42,765 bases of DNA, from positions 1-42,765 of the forward strand of contig JAFPYX010000019.1 of NCBI GenBank assembly GCA_017417585.1. The letters are read 5' to 3'. This document shows, piece by piece, positions 1 through 7,753 of the stretch. The position numbers and the translations under genes are program-made. This stretch comes from Victivallales bacterium (GTDB lineage Bacteria; Verrucomicrobiota; Lentisphaeria; Oligosphaerales; Oligosphaeraceae). The notes beneath the pieces are model-generated. The model worked only from the letters and a program-made list of their open reading frames with translations. It was not told where the DNA came from and ran no database searches. Position 1 is the first letter of the stretch; every line of letters starts with the position of its first letter.

Positions 1-25
1 CCAAGGGCATAATTGCCTGAGACTT

Positions 26-64
26 CGCCCGGAGGCGCGTCAAGAGCGCCCTTCCGGGCGTTTC
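26..64 (+). terminator. Rho-independent terminator of an upstream gene
   Basis: The arms at 26-38 and 46-60 (CGCCCGGA.../...TCCGGGCG) pair over about 13 bp with a two-base bulge and are followed by TTTCTCG. It probably ends transcription of a gene lying left of the window. The T-tract is short, so termination may be weak. Confidence 0.6.
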
Positions 65-142
65 TCGTATGGCAATGCATCCCTATCCGGGTGGGATTCC
101 TTTAATAAATTAATAATATAGAATCCTTTTCGCTCTGGCAAG

Positions 143-171
143 TTGAAAAAAGGTGATCCCTTTCCTATATT
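143..171 (+). promoter_or_regulatory. Sigma70-type promoter of the first pseudopilin gene
   Basis: TTGAAA at 143-148 and TATATT at 166-171 are 17 bp apart, each one base off consensus. A start site near 178 would leave a leader of about 45 nt before the ATG at 224. The DNA is AT-rich, unlike the coding regions. No Shine-Dalgarno site is visible before the ATG. Confidence 0.6.
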
Positions 172-223
172 TAAAGTGAGTTGCTTTTATCTTGTTTAAT
201 CTTTCAACCATCTATCCACAACC

Positions 224-1117
224 ATGAAAAAGTCCTTCACCCTCATTGAATTGCTGGTGGTGATCGCGATCATCGCCATTCTGGCCTCCATGCTCCTGCC
301 CGCCCTCTCCAAGGCACGTGAGAAGGCAAAGACCGTCTCTTGCACTAGCAACATGAAGCAGATTGGCCTCATGAATGCCATCTACATCGAGGAATCCAAC
401 GGCTATTCCATCACCGTCTTCAACTTCTGGCTGAATTCCCCGAATATCAGCTACAATGCCACAAGCCAATCGCGTTGCCCATGGCCGTTGTTCCTGAATC
501 AGCTGTATGGCACTGGCGCCAAGTCCCTGATGTGCCCGTCGGTCTCCGGACAGTTCCATCCGCTCACCGAGGTCTTTGCAATGAATGACAATCAGCAGTT
601 CGCGAATTTCCGCGATACCCAAAACAATCCGTACACTCGAAACACCTCCTACGGCATCTACTTCAATACCTGGGGCAAGTATATGAAAGGATTGCCTTCT
701 GGCGGTGGCTGGTGGGATCACCACCCCATTGGTGTCAAGCTCGCCGACCTGGAGGCCTGGGGCGCCCGCTTCTCCAGCCTGATTTTCATTACCGACACCA
801 CGCCGATTGACTCGGTGGGCGATGAAACTACCAAGAGCTATATCAATGGTGGCCACGCGCACATGGTGCAGTTCGGCCAGGTCTATCCCGGCTGGGTGAC
901 TCAGGCTGGCTACTTCACCACGAATGTCCGCCATGCCGGCAAGGCGAATTTCCTGATGGCGGATGGCCATGTGGAGGCTCTTGCCTACAACCAGTTCCAT
1001 CCCAATGTCACAGGTTCGAGCTGGAGCCGCTGCAAAGTCCGTCCGTTCTGGAATTCTGGGTCTGTTGCCATGGATGATGATGACTCCAAGTTGACGATGC
1101 ACGTGTGCCACGATTAA
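224..1117 (+). CDS. Prepilin-type N-terminal domain protein (pseudopilin), H-X9-DG type
   Basis: A secreted pseudopilin-like protein of 297 aa. It opens with a short basic leader (MKKS), then [17 protein letters not shown], the hydrophobic helix of type IV pilins and type II secretion pseudopilins, followed by the [12 protein letters not shown] extension typical of Lentisphaerae, Planctomycetes and Verrucomicrobia. The C-terminal part has the H-X9-DGH signature ([14 protein letters not shown], about residues 236-249) of this family. Prepilin peptidase should cut before Phe5 and methylate it; the residue before the cut is Ser where classical prepilins have Gly. The globular domain is rich in Trp, Tyr and Asn; its ligand is unknown. 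The gene stands alone between its own promoter and terminator. A second member lies at 22835. Confidence 0.9.
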   Translation: MKKSFTLIELLVVIAIIAILASMLLPALSKAREKAKTVSCTSNMKQIGLMNAIYIEESNGYSITVFNFWLNSPNISYNATSQSRCPWPLFLNQLYGTGAKSLMCPSVSGQFHPLTEVFAMNDNQQFANFRDTQNNPYTRNTSYGIYFNTWGKYMKGLPSGGGWWDHHPIGVKLADLEAWGARFSSLIFITDTTPIDSVGDETTKSYINGGHAHMVQFGQVYPGWVTQAGYFTTNVRHAGKANFLMADGHVEALAYNQFHPNVTGSSWSRCKVRPFWNSGSVAMDDDDSKLTMHVCHD

Positions 1118-1161
1118 TCCGCAGTCTTCTTGGCACTATCGTCTTCTTTTGTGGTGCCTTC

Positions 1162-1195
1162 CGCCCCGCCTGGCTTGCCTGGCGGGGCGCTTTTA
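1162..1195 (+). terminator. Rho-independent terminator after the first pseudopilin
   Basis: A perfect 9-bp stem, CGCCCCGCC (1162-1170) with GGCGGGGCG (1181-1189), a 10-nt loop and then CTTTTA. It lies 45 bp after the pseudopilin stop codon and makes that gene monocistronic. Confidence 0.8.
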
Positions 1196-1308
1196 TGTCG
1201 GAGTTTTTCCTTGGAGGATATGGAAAAATCCCGCGGGTGGGCTATGGTAAACGAATGAGGATATGGGCAGCCGTTTTTTGAACTTGCCTTTATGGCTTTC
1301 AAGTTGTC

Positions 1309-2580
1309 ATGGAGACTCTCGAATATCGTGAACAGATTCCGATTCGCCCGGCGAAGTATGATGTCGTGGTGGCGGGTGGCGGCGTGGCCGGAGTGGCGGC
1401 CGCGCTGACGGCCACGCGTGCCGGCAAGAAGGCCTTGCTGATCGAGAAGAGCAATGTCCTGGGTGGTCTGGGCACGCTGGGGCAGGTGAATCTCTTTGTG
1501 CCGATGTGCAATGGCCGCGGCACCCAGATCATCTTCGGGCTCTGCGAGGAGCTGGCGCAACTCTCTCGGAAATACGGCTGGGCGCAGGTGCCTCGCGAGT
1601 GGGCGAACGGTCAGCCTGCCGAGTCCACGACCGTCCGCTACTGCGTGCGCTATTCGCCGGTCTGCTTCGCCATGGCGATGCTCAAGTTCCTGGAGGATTC
1701 CGGCGTGGATCTGCTGCTGGACACCATTGTCTCCGCGCCGGTGATGGACGGGCGGCACTGCCGCGGCGTTATCATCGAGGGCAAGTCTGGCCGCGAGTTC
1801 ATCCGCGGCAAGATGTTCATTGATGTGACTGGCGATGGCGACCTGATGCGTCGTGCGGGGATGCAGGTGGTCGTCGGCGAGAATTTCGAGACCTACATGT
1901 CAAAGGCCATCACGCTGGAGTCCTGCCGGCAGGCCGTGGAGTCCGGCGACATCGGCCGTGCCTTCGAGTTAAGTTTTGGCGGACCGGCCGACCTCTATGG
2001 ACACCAGCAACCGGAAGAAATCCCACTGTGGCACGGAACCTCCACTGACGAAACGACCGCGTACTTGCTCCGGAACCAGAAGTGCCTGCTTAAAAAATAC
2101 GAGAATGCGCCGGTCAATTCGTATGAACTCCTGATTCCCCTGATGCCGCAGTCGCGAACCAGCTGCCGCATCGCCGGCGAGTACGTCCTTCGGGCAGAGG
2201 ACGCCTATCGGCATTTCGAGGACTCCGTCGCGGCCATCTGCGATTTCGACCGGCGGGACTTCCTCTATGAAGTCCCCTACCGGACGCTTGTCCAAAAAGG
2301 CTACGACAACATCGCCACTGCGGGGCGATGCGCGGCGGGTGCCGGCTACGGCTGGGATGTGCTTCGGGTGATACCTCCCGCCATCATCACTGGCCAGGCC
2401 ATCGGAAATGCGGCCTGCCTGGCGCTGGACACCGGCCGGGGGCTTGACTCCATTGATGTCGCCGAACTTCAGCGCCGCCAGGAGAGGCAGAATGTGATGG
2501 TGCATTTCGATGACGCGCTGGTGCCGAAGGATGCGGCGGCCTCGACCGGCGAGTATGCCCCCGCCTTCGGGCATGTCTGA
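1309..2580 (+). CDS. FAD-dependent oxidoreductase (FAD_oxidored family)
   Basis: A flavoprotein of 423 aa. Residues 17-45 form a Rossmann dinucleotide-binding fold with GGGVAG at 23-28, followed by the acidic strand end LIEK that holds the ribose. The C-terminal segment (IATAGRCAAGAGYGWDVLRV, then GQAIGNAACLAL) matches the second FAD-contacting region of the FAD_oxidored (PF12831) family. Substrate is unknown; relatives in this phylum are often found with sugar or polysaccharide catabolism, but no such genes are adjacent. No signal peptide is visible, so it is probably cytoplasmic. The next gene, rsmE, starts either inside its last codons or just downstream, so the two are probably co-transcribed. 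Confidence 0.85.
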   Translation: METLEYREQIPIRPAKYDVVVAGGGVAGVAAALTATRAGKKALLIEKSNVLGGLGTLGQVNLFVPMCNGRGTQIIFGLCEELAQLSRKYGWAQVPREWANGQPAESTTVRYCVRYSPVCFAMAMLKFLEDSGVDLLLDTIVSAPVMDGRHCRGVIIEGKSGREFIRGKMFIDVTGDGDLMRRAGMQVVVGENFETYMSKAITLESCRQAVESGDIGRAFELSFGGPADLYGHQQPEEIPLWHGTSTDETTAYLLRNQKCLLKKYENAPVNSYELLIPLMPQSRTSCRIAGEYVLRAEDAYRHFEDSVAAICDFDRRDFLYEVPYRTLVQKGYDNIATAGRCAAGAGYGWDVLRVIPPAIITGQAIGNAACLALDTGRGLDSIDVAELQRRQERQNVMVHFDDALVPKDAAASTGEYAPAFGHV

Positions 2581-3388
2581 TGGCACTGCAGTCACTTGGG
2601 CCAGGAGGCCCGAGGTCCTGAAAAACAAAACTGCCGTGCAATTAAGAAGATTCTACATTCCAGAACTGACCGAGAGGGAAGCCACCGTGGTCTTGCCGGA
2701 TGGCGAGAGCCAGCATGCCCTTAAGGTCCTGCGGCTGGCGCCCGGCGACGAGCTGTTGCTCCTCAACGGGAAGGGCGTGGTCGCGCGGGCGGAGCTGCTC
2801 GAAGCACCGGCTGGCGTGCGACGAGCCAGGCAGGCCCTCTGCCGAATCCTGGATCTTCAGAACGTTGCGCGCACCGAACCAGCGCTGGTACTTTGCGTGG
2901 CGCCTCCCCGCGGGAAGGCCTTTGACTGGGTTCTGCGGGCTGCGACGGAGCTGGGCGTTGCCGCAATTCAGCCAATCCTCTGCCGATATGGCGTGGCGCG
3001 TCCGGAAGGCGTCTCGGAGAATTGGCATGACACCCTGGTTGGGGCCTTGAAGCAGTCCCAGAATCCCTGGCTGCCTGAACTTTGTGAACCGAGGGATTTC
3101 TCGGCGGTGCTGGAAGAGACCAGCTTCAAGGGCGAGACATGCATCTTCGGGGCCTCGCCTGCCGCCGAGGCGACGCCGCATCAGCCGCTCTCATCGGAAA
3201 GTGCGAAGCGGGTGACTCGGGTGTGGGTGGGGCCGGAGGGCGGCTTTGCGCCGGACGAGGAGACGGCGCTTTTGAAAGCGGGGTGCGTCCCCGTCACCAT
3301 TGGCTCCGCCACGCTTCGCGTCGAAACCGCCGTCCCCGCGTTGATGGGATACCTGTGGGGAAGACTAGCCGTCGGAAAGGAGGATTGA
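2573..3388 (+). CDS. rsmE: 16S rRNA m3U1498 methyltransferase RsmE
   Basis: Transfers methyl from S-adenosylmethionine to N3 of U1498 in 16S rRNA of the assembled 30S subunit. The N-terminal PUA-like domain (RRFYIPEL...HALKVLRLAPGDELLLLNGKG) precedes a SPOUT methyltransferase domain with the knot motifs VWVGPEGGFAPDE and IGSATLRVETAVPAL; the QSQNPWLPE segment fits the Q(C/S)xRxxxP motif. The start is uncertain: ATG 2573 overlaps the upstream stop by 8 bp, which favours coupling, but GTG 2636 gives MQLRRFYIPEL, the usual family N-terminus, and follows an A-rich leader. The C-terminus is complete. Confidence 0.92.
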   Translation: MSDGTAVTWARRPEVLKNKTAVQLRRFYIPELTEREATVVLPDGESQHALKVLRLAPGDELLLLNGKGVVARAELLEAPAGVRRARQALCRILDLQNVARTEPALVLCVAPPRGKAFDWVLRAATELGVAAIQPILCRYGVARPEGVSENWHDTLVGALKQSQNPWLPELCEPRDFSAVLEETSFKGETCIFGASPAAEATPHQPLSSESAKRVTRVWVGPEGGFAPDEETALLKAGCVPVTIGSATLRVETAVPALMGYLWGRLAVGKED

Positions 3389-3390
3389 CG

Positions 3391-3732
3391 ATGGACGCCT
3401 CTTCCAGAAAACCTGGCTTCTGCGGCATGCTGAGACACCTGGTCCGACGGCTGTTCTTTACAGAAAAATATAGCTTCTTTACTTTGCTTGGGCTGCTTTT
3501 TGTTCTCTTGAATGTGCCCCTGGGGTGGGGCGGCGCGGCGCTTTTTTCGTTGATTGCGGCGCGACAGGACAAGCCGGTCTTCTACAAGGCAGCGGGGATT
3601 TGCTATGTCGCCTCATGGATTATGCTGGGGCTGGGCATTGTCATGGCCGGACGTGACACCGTGCGGGCATTTCGTGCCCGCATCCCCCGTGCCTGGCGTG
3701 CCTGGAAACGCATGAGGACAATGTGCAATTGA
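3391..3732 (+). CDS. Small membrane protein of unknown function
   Basis: A 113-aa protein that I do not recognise. It has a basic, Cys-containing N-terminus, a hydrophobic segment at about residues 28-45 (FFTLLGLLFVLLNVPLGW), a second one reaching to GGAALFSLIAA, and a third at about 68-85 (GICYVASWIMLGLGIVMAG), followed by an Arg-rich tail. Two or three transmembrane helices are likely, with the basic tail inside. The start is well supported: GGAGG at 3379-3383 lies 7 bp before ATG 3391. It begins 2 bp after the rsmE stop and is probably the last gene of that transcript. Confidence 0.75.
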   Translation: MDASSRKPGFCGMLRHLVRRLFFTEKYSFFTLLGLLFVLLNVPLGWGGAALFSLIAARQDKPVFYKAAGICYVASWIMLGLGIVMAGRDTVRAFRARIPRAWRAWKRMRTMCN

Positions 3733-3804
3733 CAATGTAAAAAGAGGAGGTCTCGCCGCCCCTCACCTTCCCAATCCCTTATATCCCTCCCTCAAAAACT
3801 ATCG

Positions 3805-3907
3805 CCTGAATCCGTGAGTTGACACCGTGGTGACGGGGCGTCACCACAACATATTCCGTCGGCGAGTCGCCGACGCTACATCCTTTACGCAAATTCACGG
3901 ATTCAGG
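3805..3907. repeat. 103-bp nested palindromic element
   Basis: Perfect 13-bp terminal inverted repeats, CCTGAATCCGTGA (3805-3817) and its complement (3895-3907), enclose two further perfect hairpins: GTGGTGACG/CGTCACCAC (3827-3835, 3839-3847) and GTCGGCGA/TCGCCGAC (3858-3865, 3867-3874). Together they would fold as a three-way junction. It sits between the convergent ends of the small membrane protein gene and ssb. On the minus strand the outer stem is followed at a short distance by TTTTT, so it may also end ssb transcripts. It contains no ORF and looks like a MITE- or REP-like repeat. A related half copy is at 42146. Confidence 0.75.
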
Positions 3908-3909
3908 TG

Positions 3910-4413
3910 TCAGTAAGGAATCTCGCCGTACTCCCCTGGGGGAATTGGCGGCGACGGGGGAGCTGGCATAGGCTGCTGGAATCGAGGGGGAACGCGCGGT
4001 GGCATGGCAGGCATTTGCTGGAATGCCTGGGAGATTTCGGGGTCAGCAATGGTCTGCCCTGCCTCTGCGATTGGCGTGGCATTGTCCAGAAAATACACGC
4101 GGTCCGCGACAAGTCCCAGCCGGGAGCGGTTCTGGTTGGTCGCCTTGTCCTTCCAGGTCTCCTTTTTCAGATGGGCCTCGACAAAGACGAGGCTGCCCTT
4201 CTTCAGGTAGTTGGCGCAGTGGTCGGCGTTCTTGCCGAAGACGGACAGGTCCAGGAAGTCGGTTTCTTCCCGTTGGCTGCCATCGCTGGCGCGGAAACGC
4301 CGGTTGATGGCCATGGTGAAGGTGCAAAGGGTGACTCCGCTGGTGGAGGATTTGAGCTGCGGGGCGGCGGTGATTCGTCCCAACAGCATTACTTTGTTGA
4401 AATTTGAACTCAT
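3910..4413 (-). CDS. ssb: Single-stranded DNA-binding protein SSB
   Basis: Binds single-stranded DNA during replication, recombination and repair. The 167-aa protein has an OB fold over about residues 3-108 with the usual landmarks: NKVMLLGRITAAPQLK, FTMAINRR, TDFLDLSVFGKNADHCANYLKKGSLVFVEAHLK and an NRSRLGLVADRVYFLD strand. A Pro/Met/Gln-rich disordered linker follows. Its C-terminus ends EYGEIPY instead of the acidic D-D-D-I-P-F tip, but keeps acidic residues and the I-P-aromatic ending that recruits partner proteins. Start ATG 4413 (MSSNFNKV) fits the family; 28 extra upstream codons are open but atypical. No Shine-Dalgarno site is visible. It lies 87 bp downstream of the CocE-like gene. 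Confidence 0.93.
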   Translation of the reverse strand: MSSNFNKVMLLGRITAAPQLKSSTSGVTLCTFTMAINRRFRASDGSQREETDFLDLSVFGKNADHCANYLKKGSLVFVEAHLKKETWKDKATNQNRSRLGLVADRVYFLDNATPIAEAGQTIADPEISQAFQQMPAMPPRVPPRFQQPMPAPPSPPIPPGEYGEIPY

Positions 4414-4500
4414 ATTTGACTTTTGTCTTGTTAGGGAAACGTTTCGATAGAAGGCCGTGGAGTGCCTACGCCGGGCGGGGGACAGGTTGGAAGCCACGGC

Positions 4501-6153
4501 TCATGGCGGGGCCTTGTTGAGGCTGCCGAGCGTGATGCGGCTGGTACCGCGGGCATCGAATTCAATGGTGTTGCGCGCCGTTCGGGGGGCCGGAGTGGGA
4601 CCTGGGCCGGAAGACGGCAGGGAGTTTATGCCGATGGGAAACCGTGGAAAGTCGTTGGAGGAGATTTCCAGGCGGAGACGGCATCCCTGTGAAAGCCGAT
4701 AGGAGGTGGGGGATAGGGGGAAGTCCAGCGTCGTGGAACTGTCGGTGCCTGGTGAAAAGGCAACCGGGTTCTCGAAGCCATATCGCAGGGAGAGGCGGAG
4801 GGCACCGTAGGAGATGATGCGGGAACGGTTGGGCGGGGCGGGGGAGGGGGGCATCGCCACCAGACGGGCGAGGAACTGCGTGTCGGGGCGGCTGGAGGAG
4901 ACGCGAAGCCGGAGGCGGGGCTGCCCCAGAAGCTGGATCGCGTCGGTGAGCGGCTCCGATATGAAGGCGAGGGTGTCGCTCCGAATGGCCAGCGGCAGCC
5001 TCTGGGGGCCGAAAACTGGCTCTCCGTGCGTGAAACCCCAGGTGCGTGCCTGAGGGGTGGCGGAGGGACTCAAAGGGGTGTCCAGAAAGTCGCAGTTGGA
5101 GATGCCCTTTGGCATCCCCGTGGTCAATTCCCCGGGTTGCAAGTAGAAATCTTGGTTTTCCAGGAAGAGGCTGGGCCAGTTTGACCAGTGAAGCCAGTCG
5201 TTTCTGCCATCTGAATCTTGAATAAGATAGTGGATGTTTCGCAAGCCGGAAGCCGGCGGCGTGGTTTTGGCGGCAATTTGGGCCAGCCAGTCCAGCATCC
5301 GTCGGCAGACAGGGGAGTGTATGCCGTAGTCGGTGAGGGCGTCGTCGTCCCAGCCGCCCATCCAGAATTCCAGGGATGCGGTGTTATGGGCGGAGATGGC
5401 CTTTGCCAATTCCAGCGTTCCGCCGCCAGTTAGCGCGGTGGTCCCGCCGCACAGGAAGACGGGCGCGTCTGGCAAATGGCGGATGAACGCCTGCGGGCAG
5501 AGCGCGGGATTCTTCCAGAAGGTGTCCAGGACGGGGCTGGCGCGGGCGGACAAGACCCACTCCTCCAGCGGGGGAAATGCGGAAAAGGGCGAAAGGCCAG
5601 GCTGCCATCGAAGGTGCCCCAGCCATTTGGCAAAGACCGCACGGGTTGGACGATGGGCGGGAGGCAGCCAGCGGGTGAGGGAGTAGAGTGCTTCGCCATG
5701 TAGCAGGCCGTTGGTGCAGAGGCCGGAGTGGAAATGGGAGGCCGTTACGCCGCTGAGTGCCAATCCGGAGAGGCACCCCGGCGGAGTGCGCATGGCCAAG
5801 GCCAGGGCGGCTTGGCCGGCATAGCCGAAGCCGAAAGGGATGACGCCGGATTTGCACCAGGTGGTCTGGCTTAGGAGAAAGTGAAGCGTGTCTTCCCCGT
5901 CAGATGATTCTTGCGCAAAAGGGCGAAGTTGCCCGCCGGACTCGCCACGGCCGCGCACCGATTGCAAAAGCACTCGGTAGCCCAGGCCGGCGCAGTGACG
6001 GCTCAGGGCCGAAAGCTCATCAAGGTCGTCTGCGGTACGGCAAAGCAACAGTGGACGAGACGAGATGGACGCAGGCGCCCAGTGCCGCCCACTCAGGATG
6101 GTGCCGTCCCGCATGGGAATGGTAACGGCGGAATTTGTAGAATATTGCTCCAT
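4501..6153 (-). CDS. CocE/NonD-family hydrolase homologue lacking the catalytic triad
   Basis: A 550-aa member of the CocE/NonD (peptidase S15-like) family of serine esterases and peptidases. Order: alpha/beta-hydrolase start (VTIPMRDGTILSG), the oxyanion-side motif SVRGRGESGG, the nucleophile-elbow region, then a C-terminal beta-sandwich (about residues 330-550). In active relatives the elbow reads GxSYxG; here it is GFGYAG with Gly110 at the Ser position (codon 5824-5826, GGC). The usual GPWxH histidine motif is replaced by GGWDDD, and the GWYD aspartate region reads GGTTAL. It is therefore probably a non-hydrolytic homologue. No signal peptide. ATG 6153 is preferred because the 28 codons before it are AT-rich and unlike the family. 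It lies upstream of ssb on the same strand. Confidence 0.8.
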   Translation of the reverse strand: MEQYSTNSAVTIPMRDGTILSGRHWAPASISSRPLLLCRTADDLDELSALSRHCAGLGYRVLLQSVRGRGESGGQLRPFAQESSDGEDTLHFLLSQTTWCKSGVIPFGFGYAGQAALALAMRTPPGCLSGLALSGVTASHFHSGLCTNGLLHGEALYSLTRWLPPAHRPTRAVFAKWLGHLRWQPGLSPFSAFPPLEEWVLSARASPVLDTFWKNPALCPQAFIRHLPDAPVFLCGGTTALTGGGTLELAKAISAHNTASLEFWMGGWDDDALTDYGIHSPVCRRMLDWLAQIAAKTTPPASGLRNIHYLIQDSDGRNDWLHWSNWPSLFLENQDFYLQPGELTTGMPKGISNCDFLDTPLSPSATPQARTWGFTHGEPVFGPQRLPLAIRSDTLAFISEPLTDAIQLLGQPRLRLRVSSSRPDTQFLARLVAMPPSPAPPNRSRIISYGALRLSLRYGFENPVAFSPGTDSSTTLDFPLSPTSYRLSQGCRLRLEISSNDFPRFPIGINSLPSSGPGPTPAPRTARNTIEFDARGTSRITLGSLNKAPP

Positions 6154-6197
6154 GGTGTCAAAAATTGATTTAGAAATGCAATTATGAATGCAATCAT

Positions 6198-6225
6198 ACT
6201 CTACACTGCCTGGTTTAATTTTCAA
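6198..6225 (-). promoter_or_regulatory. Possible promoter of the CocE-like gene
   Basis: On the minus strand TTGAAA (6225-6220) and TAGAGT (6203-6198) are 16 bp apart in very AT-rich DNA upstream of ATG 6153. The -10 element matches four of six consensus bases. The same intergenic stretch contains the palindrome GCAATTTGAAATTGC at 6258-6272. Confidence 0.35.
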
Positions 6226-6399
6226 ATTTATTTTCAAAATTATTTCAATTTAAATTTGCAATTTGAAATTGCATGGCTATTTTGGGTGATGTCGCCCTCT
6301 GGATTTCGGATTGCAATCTCGGCCTTGTAGTCCGTCTTCCGGGGACGGCGTTTTCCACCTTCAATTCATGGCCGAGTCACAACCAATGGAGAAGAGCTC

Positions 6400-6747
6400 A
6401 TGAAGAAACTCAGTATGTTGTTTTTGGCGGCGATGCTGGCCTTTTCGAGTGTCGGCATTGCGGGGGAGGAAACCGGCGCACAGGGGAATCCGCCGGTGCA
6501 GTCTCAAGTTGTCACGCAGAAGGATCCGGTGAAGCAGTTGCGCGGGAAGTTGCTCTACAAGCGGAATCAGATCCGGAAGCTGGAGCGCGCGGCGCTAGCG
6601 GTGGATCCGGCTCTTGAGGCAAAGGTGGAGCAGCTGGAAAATGAGCGTCAGAGTCTCTACGTCGCAGTGAAGCCGGAATTGGAGGAGCTCTATGCGGCCG
6701 AGAAGGAACTCCTGAATCAGATTGACGCGGCGAAATCCGAAAAATAG
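6400..6747 (+). CDS. Small secreted helical protein, unknown function
   Basis: A 115-aa protein that I cannot assign to a family. Residues 1-22 form a signal peptide (MKKLSMLFLAAMLAFSSVGIAG) with a likely cut after GIAG. The mature part starts with a Gln/Pro-rich stretch and continues from about residue 43 as a charged helix with heptad-like Leu spacing (KQLRGKLLYKRNQIRKLE, then VEQLENERQSLYVAV), so a periplasmic coiled coil is likely. Start: GGAG at 6388-6391 is 8 bp before ATG 6400. It is followed by its own terminator and has no obvious operon partner. Confidence 0.7.
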   Translation: MKKLSMLFLAAMLAFSSVGIAGEETGAQGNPPVQSQVVTQKDPVKQLRGKLLYKRNQIRKLERAALAVDPALEAKVEQLENERQSLYVAVKPELEELYAAEKELLNQIDAAKSEK

Positions 6748-6774
6748 CACCGGACCGTCATCCTGATGTCATCT

Positions 6775-6815
6775 CGCTCCGCCGTGTGGCCAAAGTCATC
6801 GGCGGGGCGATTTTT
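6775..6815 (+). terminator. Rho-independent terminator after the small secreted protein
   Basis: CGCTCCGCCG (6775-6784) pairs with CGGCGGGGCG (6800-6809) with one G-T pair, followed by ATTTTTAG. It lies 28 bp after the stop codon at 6747. Confidence 0.8.
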
Positions 6816-7267
6816 AGGGGAGGTATGTCACTGCTGTTCGGCTGATGTCAAATGCCCGCAAAATACAAAAAGACAACAGGTTTCAATGCACTTGTCTTTT
6901 TCAGGTGGCTTTGCGCGTCGCTTCACGCTGCCTCGGGGACATGCCTGTGGCGGTGTCCTGCAAAAACGGAGAATCAGACTTCGGGCTCCTGTCTTTTTCT
7001 GCGGGTGTTTCGGGAATCAGGCAGATTGTCGGTCCCATTCCTGAATTTGCCTGACAGAAGTGATGCCGGAGAACTCGGCATCGTTCGTCGACCTTTATTC
7101 TTTGGGCGACACGCAGATTCGCAGACTTTTTTACACTGGTTGTGAATCAAATTAGTAAAAACTCCAGTTAGGGGAATATATTATTCAACAGTTCGTTCAT
7201 TTTGATTTCACCCTTGTTCCCAGTTTGTTTCATCGTAGAAGTGCCGTTTACAATGTGAGGAGGATGT
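6816..7267. other. Gene-free stretch with several hairpins
   Basis: I see no credible gene in these 450 bp; short open frames lack start signals and family resemblance. The DNA holds a perfect 10-bp AT-rich hairpin AAAAAGACAA/TTGTCTTTTT (6867-6876, 6892-6901), which could end transcripts from either side, and a 7-bp hairpin GATGCCG/CGGCATC (7062-7068, 7076-7082). The last 120 bp are AT-rich and probably contain the promoter of the CD225 gene at 7268; TATATT at 7177-7182 is a possible -10 element without a clear -35. Confidence 0.5.
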
Positions 7268-7753
7268 ATGAGTTTTACCTTTACTTGCCCAAAGTGCGGG
7301 CAGATCATGCAATGCGAGGATGAATGGCGGGGCATGCAGGTTGTTTGTCCGGGATGCCAGCAGACTGTCACTTTGCCTGCCATCTCTCCTGCCGAGGCTG
7401 CAGTCCCGGTGGCCCCGATGAATGTGGATGTGCCGCAAAACAATGTTCCGCAGCAACCGGTTTTCGGGGCGCAGCCCGCAAGCACATACGGCATGCCAGG
7501 ACAGGCGGCATTCCGCCCGCCGTTCAAGAGCCATCTTGCAGAGGCAATTCTCGCTACCATTTTATGTTTCATCCCGACGGGCATTGTGGCGATAGTGTTT
7601 GCCAGTATCGCCAATGGCCTGTATAATCAAGGTAAAATAGACGAGGCGTTCGCAAAGGCGAAGACGGCGAACATCATGGTTTGGGTCTCGGTCGGAGTAG
7701 GATTAGTGATAGCCTTATTGTGGACCGTGGGTAATATTCTCATCAACAGTTGA
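7268..7753 (+). CDS. Zinc-ribbon plus CD225 (dispanin) domain membrane protein, paralog 1
   Basis: A 161-aa protein. An N-terminal zinc ribbon (C7, C10, C27, C30) opens MSFTFTCPKCGQIMQCEDEW; a Pro/Gln/Val-rich linker follows (about 35-85). The C-terminal part is a CD225/dispanin domain (PF04505): HLAEAILATILCFIPTGIVA, the IVFASIANGLYNQGKIDEA loop and a second membrane helix ending near the C-terminus. CD225 proteins are small two-helix membrane proteins related to interferon-induced IFITM proteins; bacterial roles are unknown. The paralog at 8144 has the same four Cys positions and a similar hydrophobic part, so the two arose by duplication. GGAGG at 7259-7263 lies 4 bp before the ATG. Confidence 0.85.
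   Translation: MSFTFTCPKCGQIMQCEDEWRGMQVVCPGCQQTVTLPAISPAEAAVPVAPMNVDVPQNNVPQQPVFGAQPASTYGMPGQAAFRPPFKSHLAEAILATILCFIPTGIVAIVFASIANGLYNQGKIDEAFAKAKTANIMVWVSVGVGLVIALLWTVGNILINS

Noticed and set aside
2510..2572. Upstream extension of rsmE into the FAD oxidoreductase gene
   Set aside because: The extra residues have no counterpart in RsmE proteins and overlap the conserved frame of the upstream gene.
6766..7145. Short overlapping open frames in the gap after the small secreted protein
   Set aside because: They include the terminator or hairpins, have no ribosome sites, and their translations look like random GC-rich sequence.
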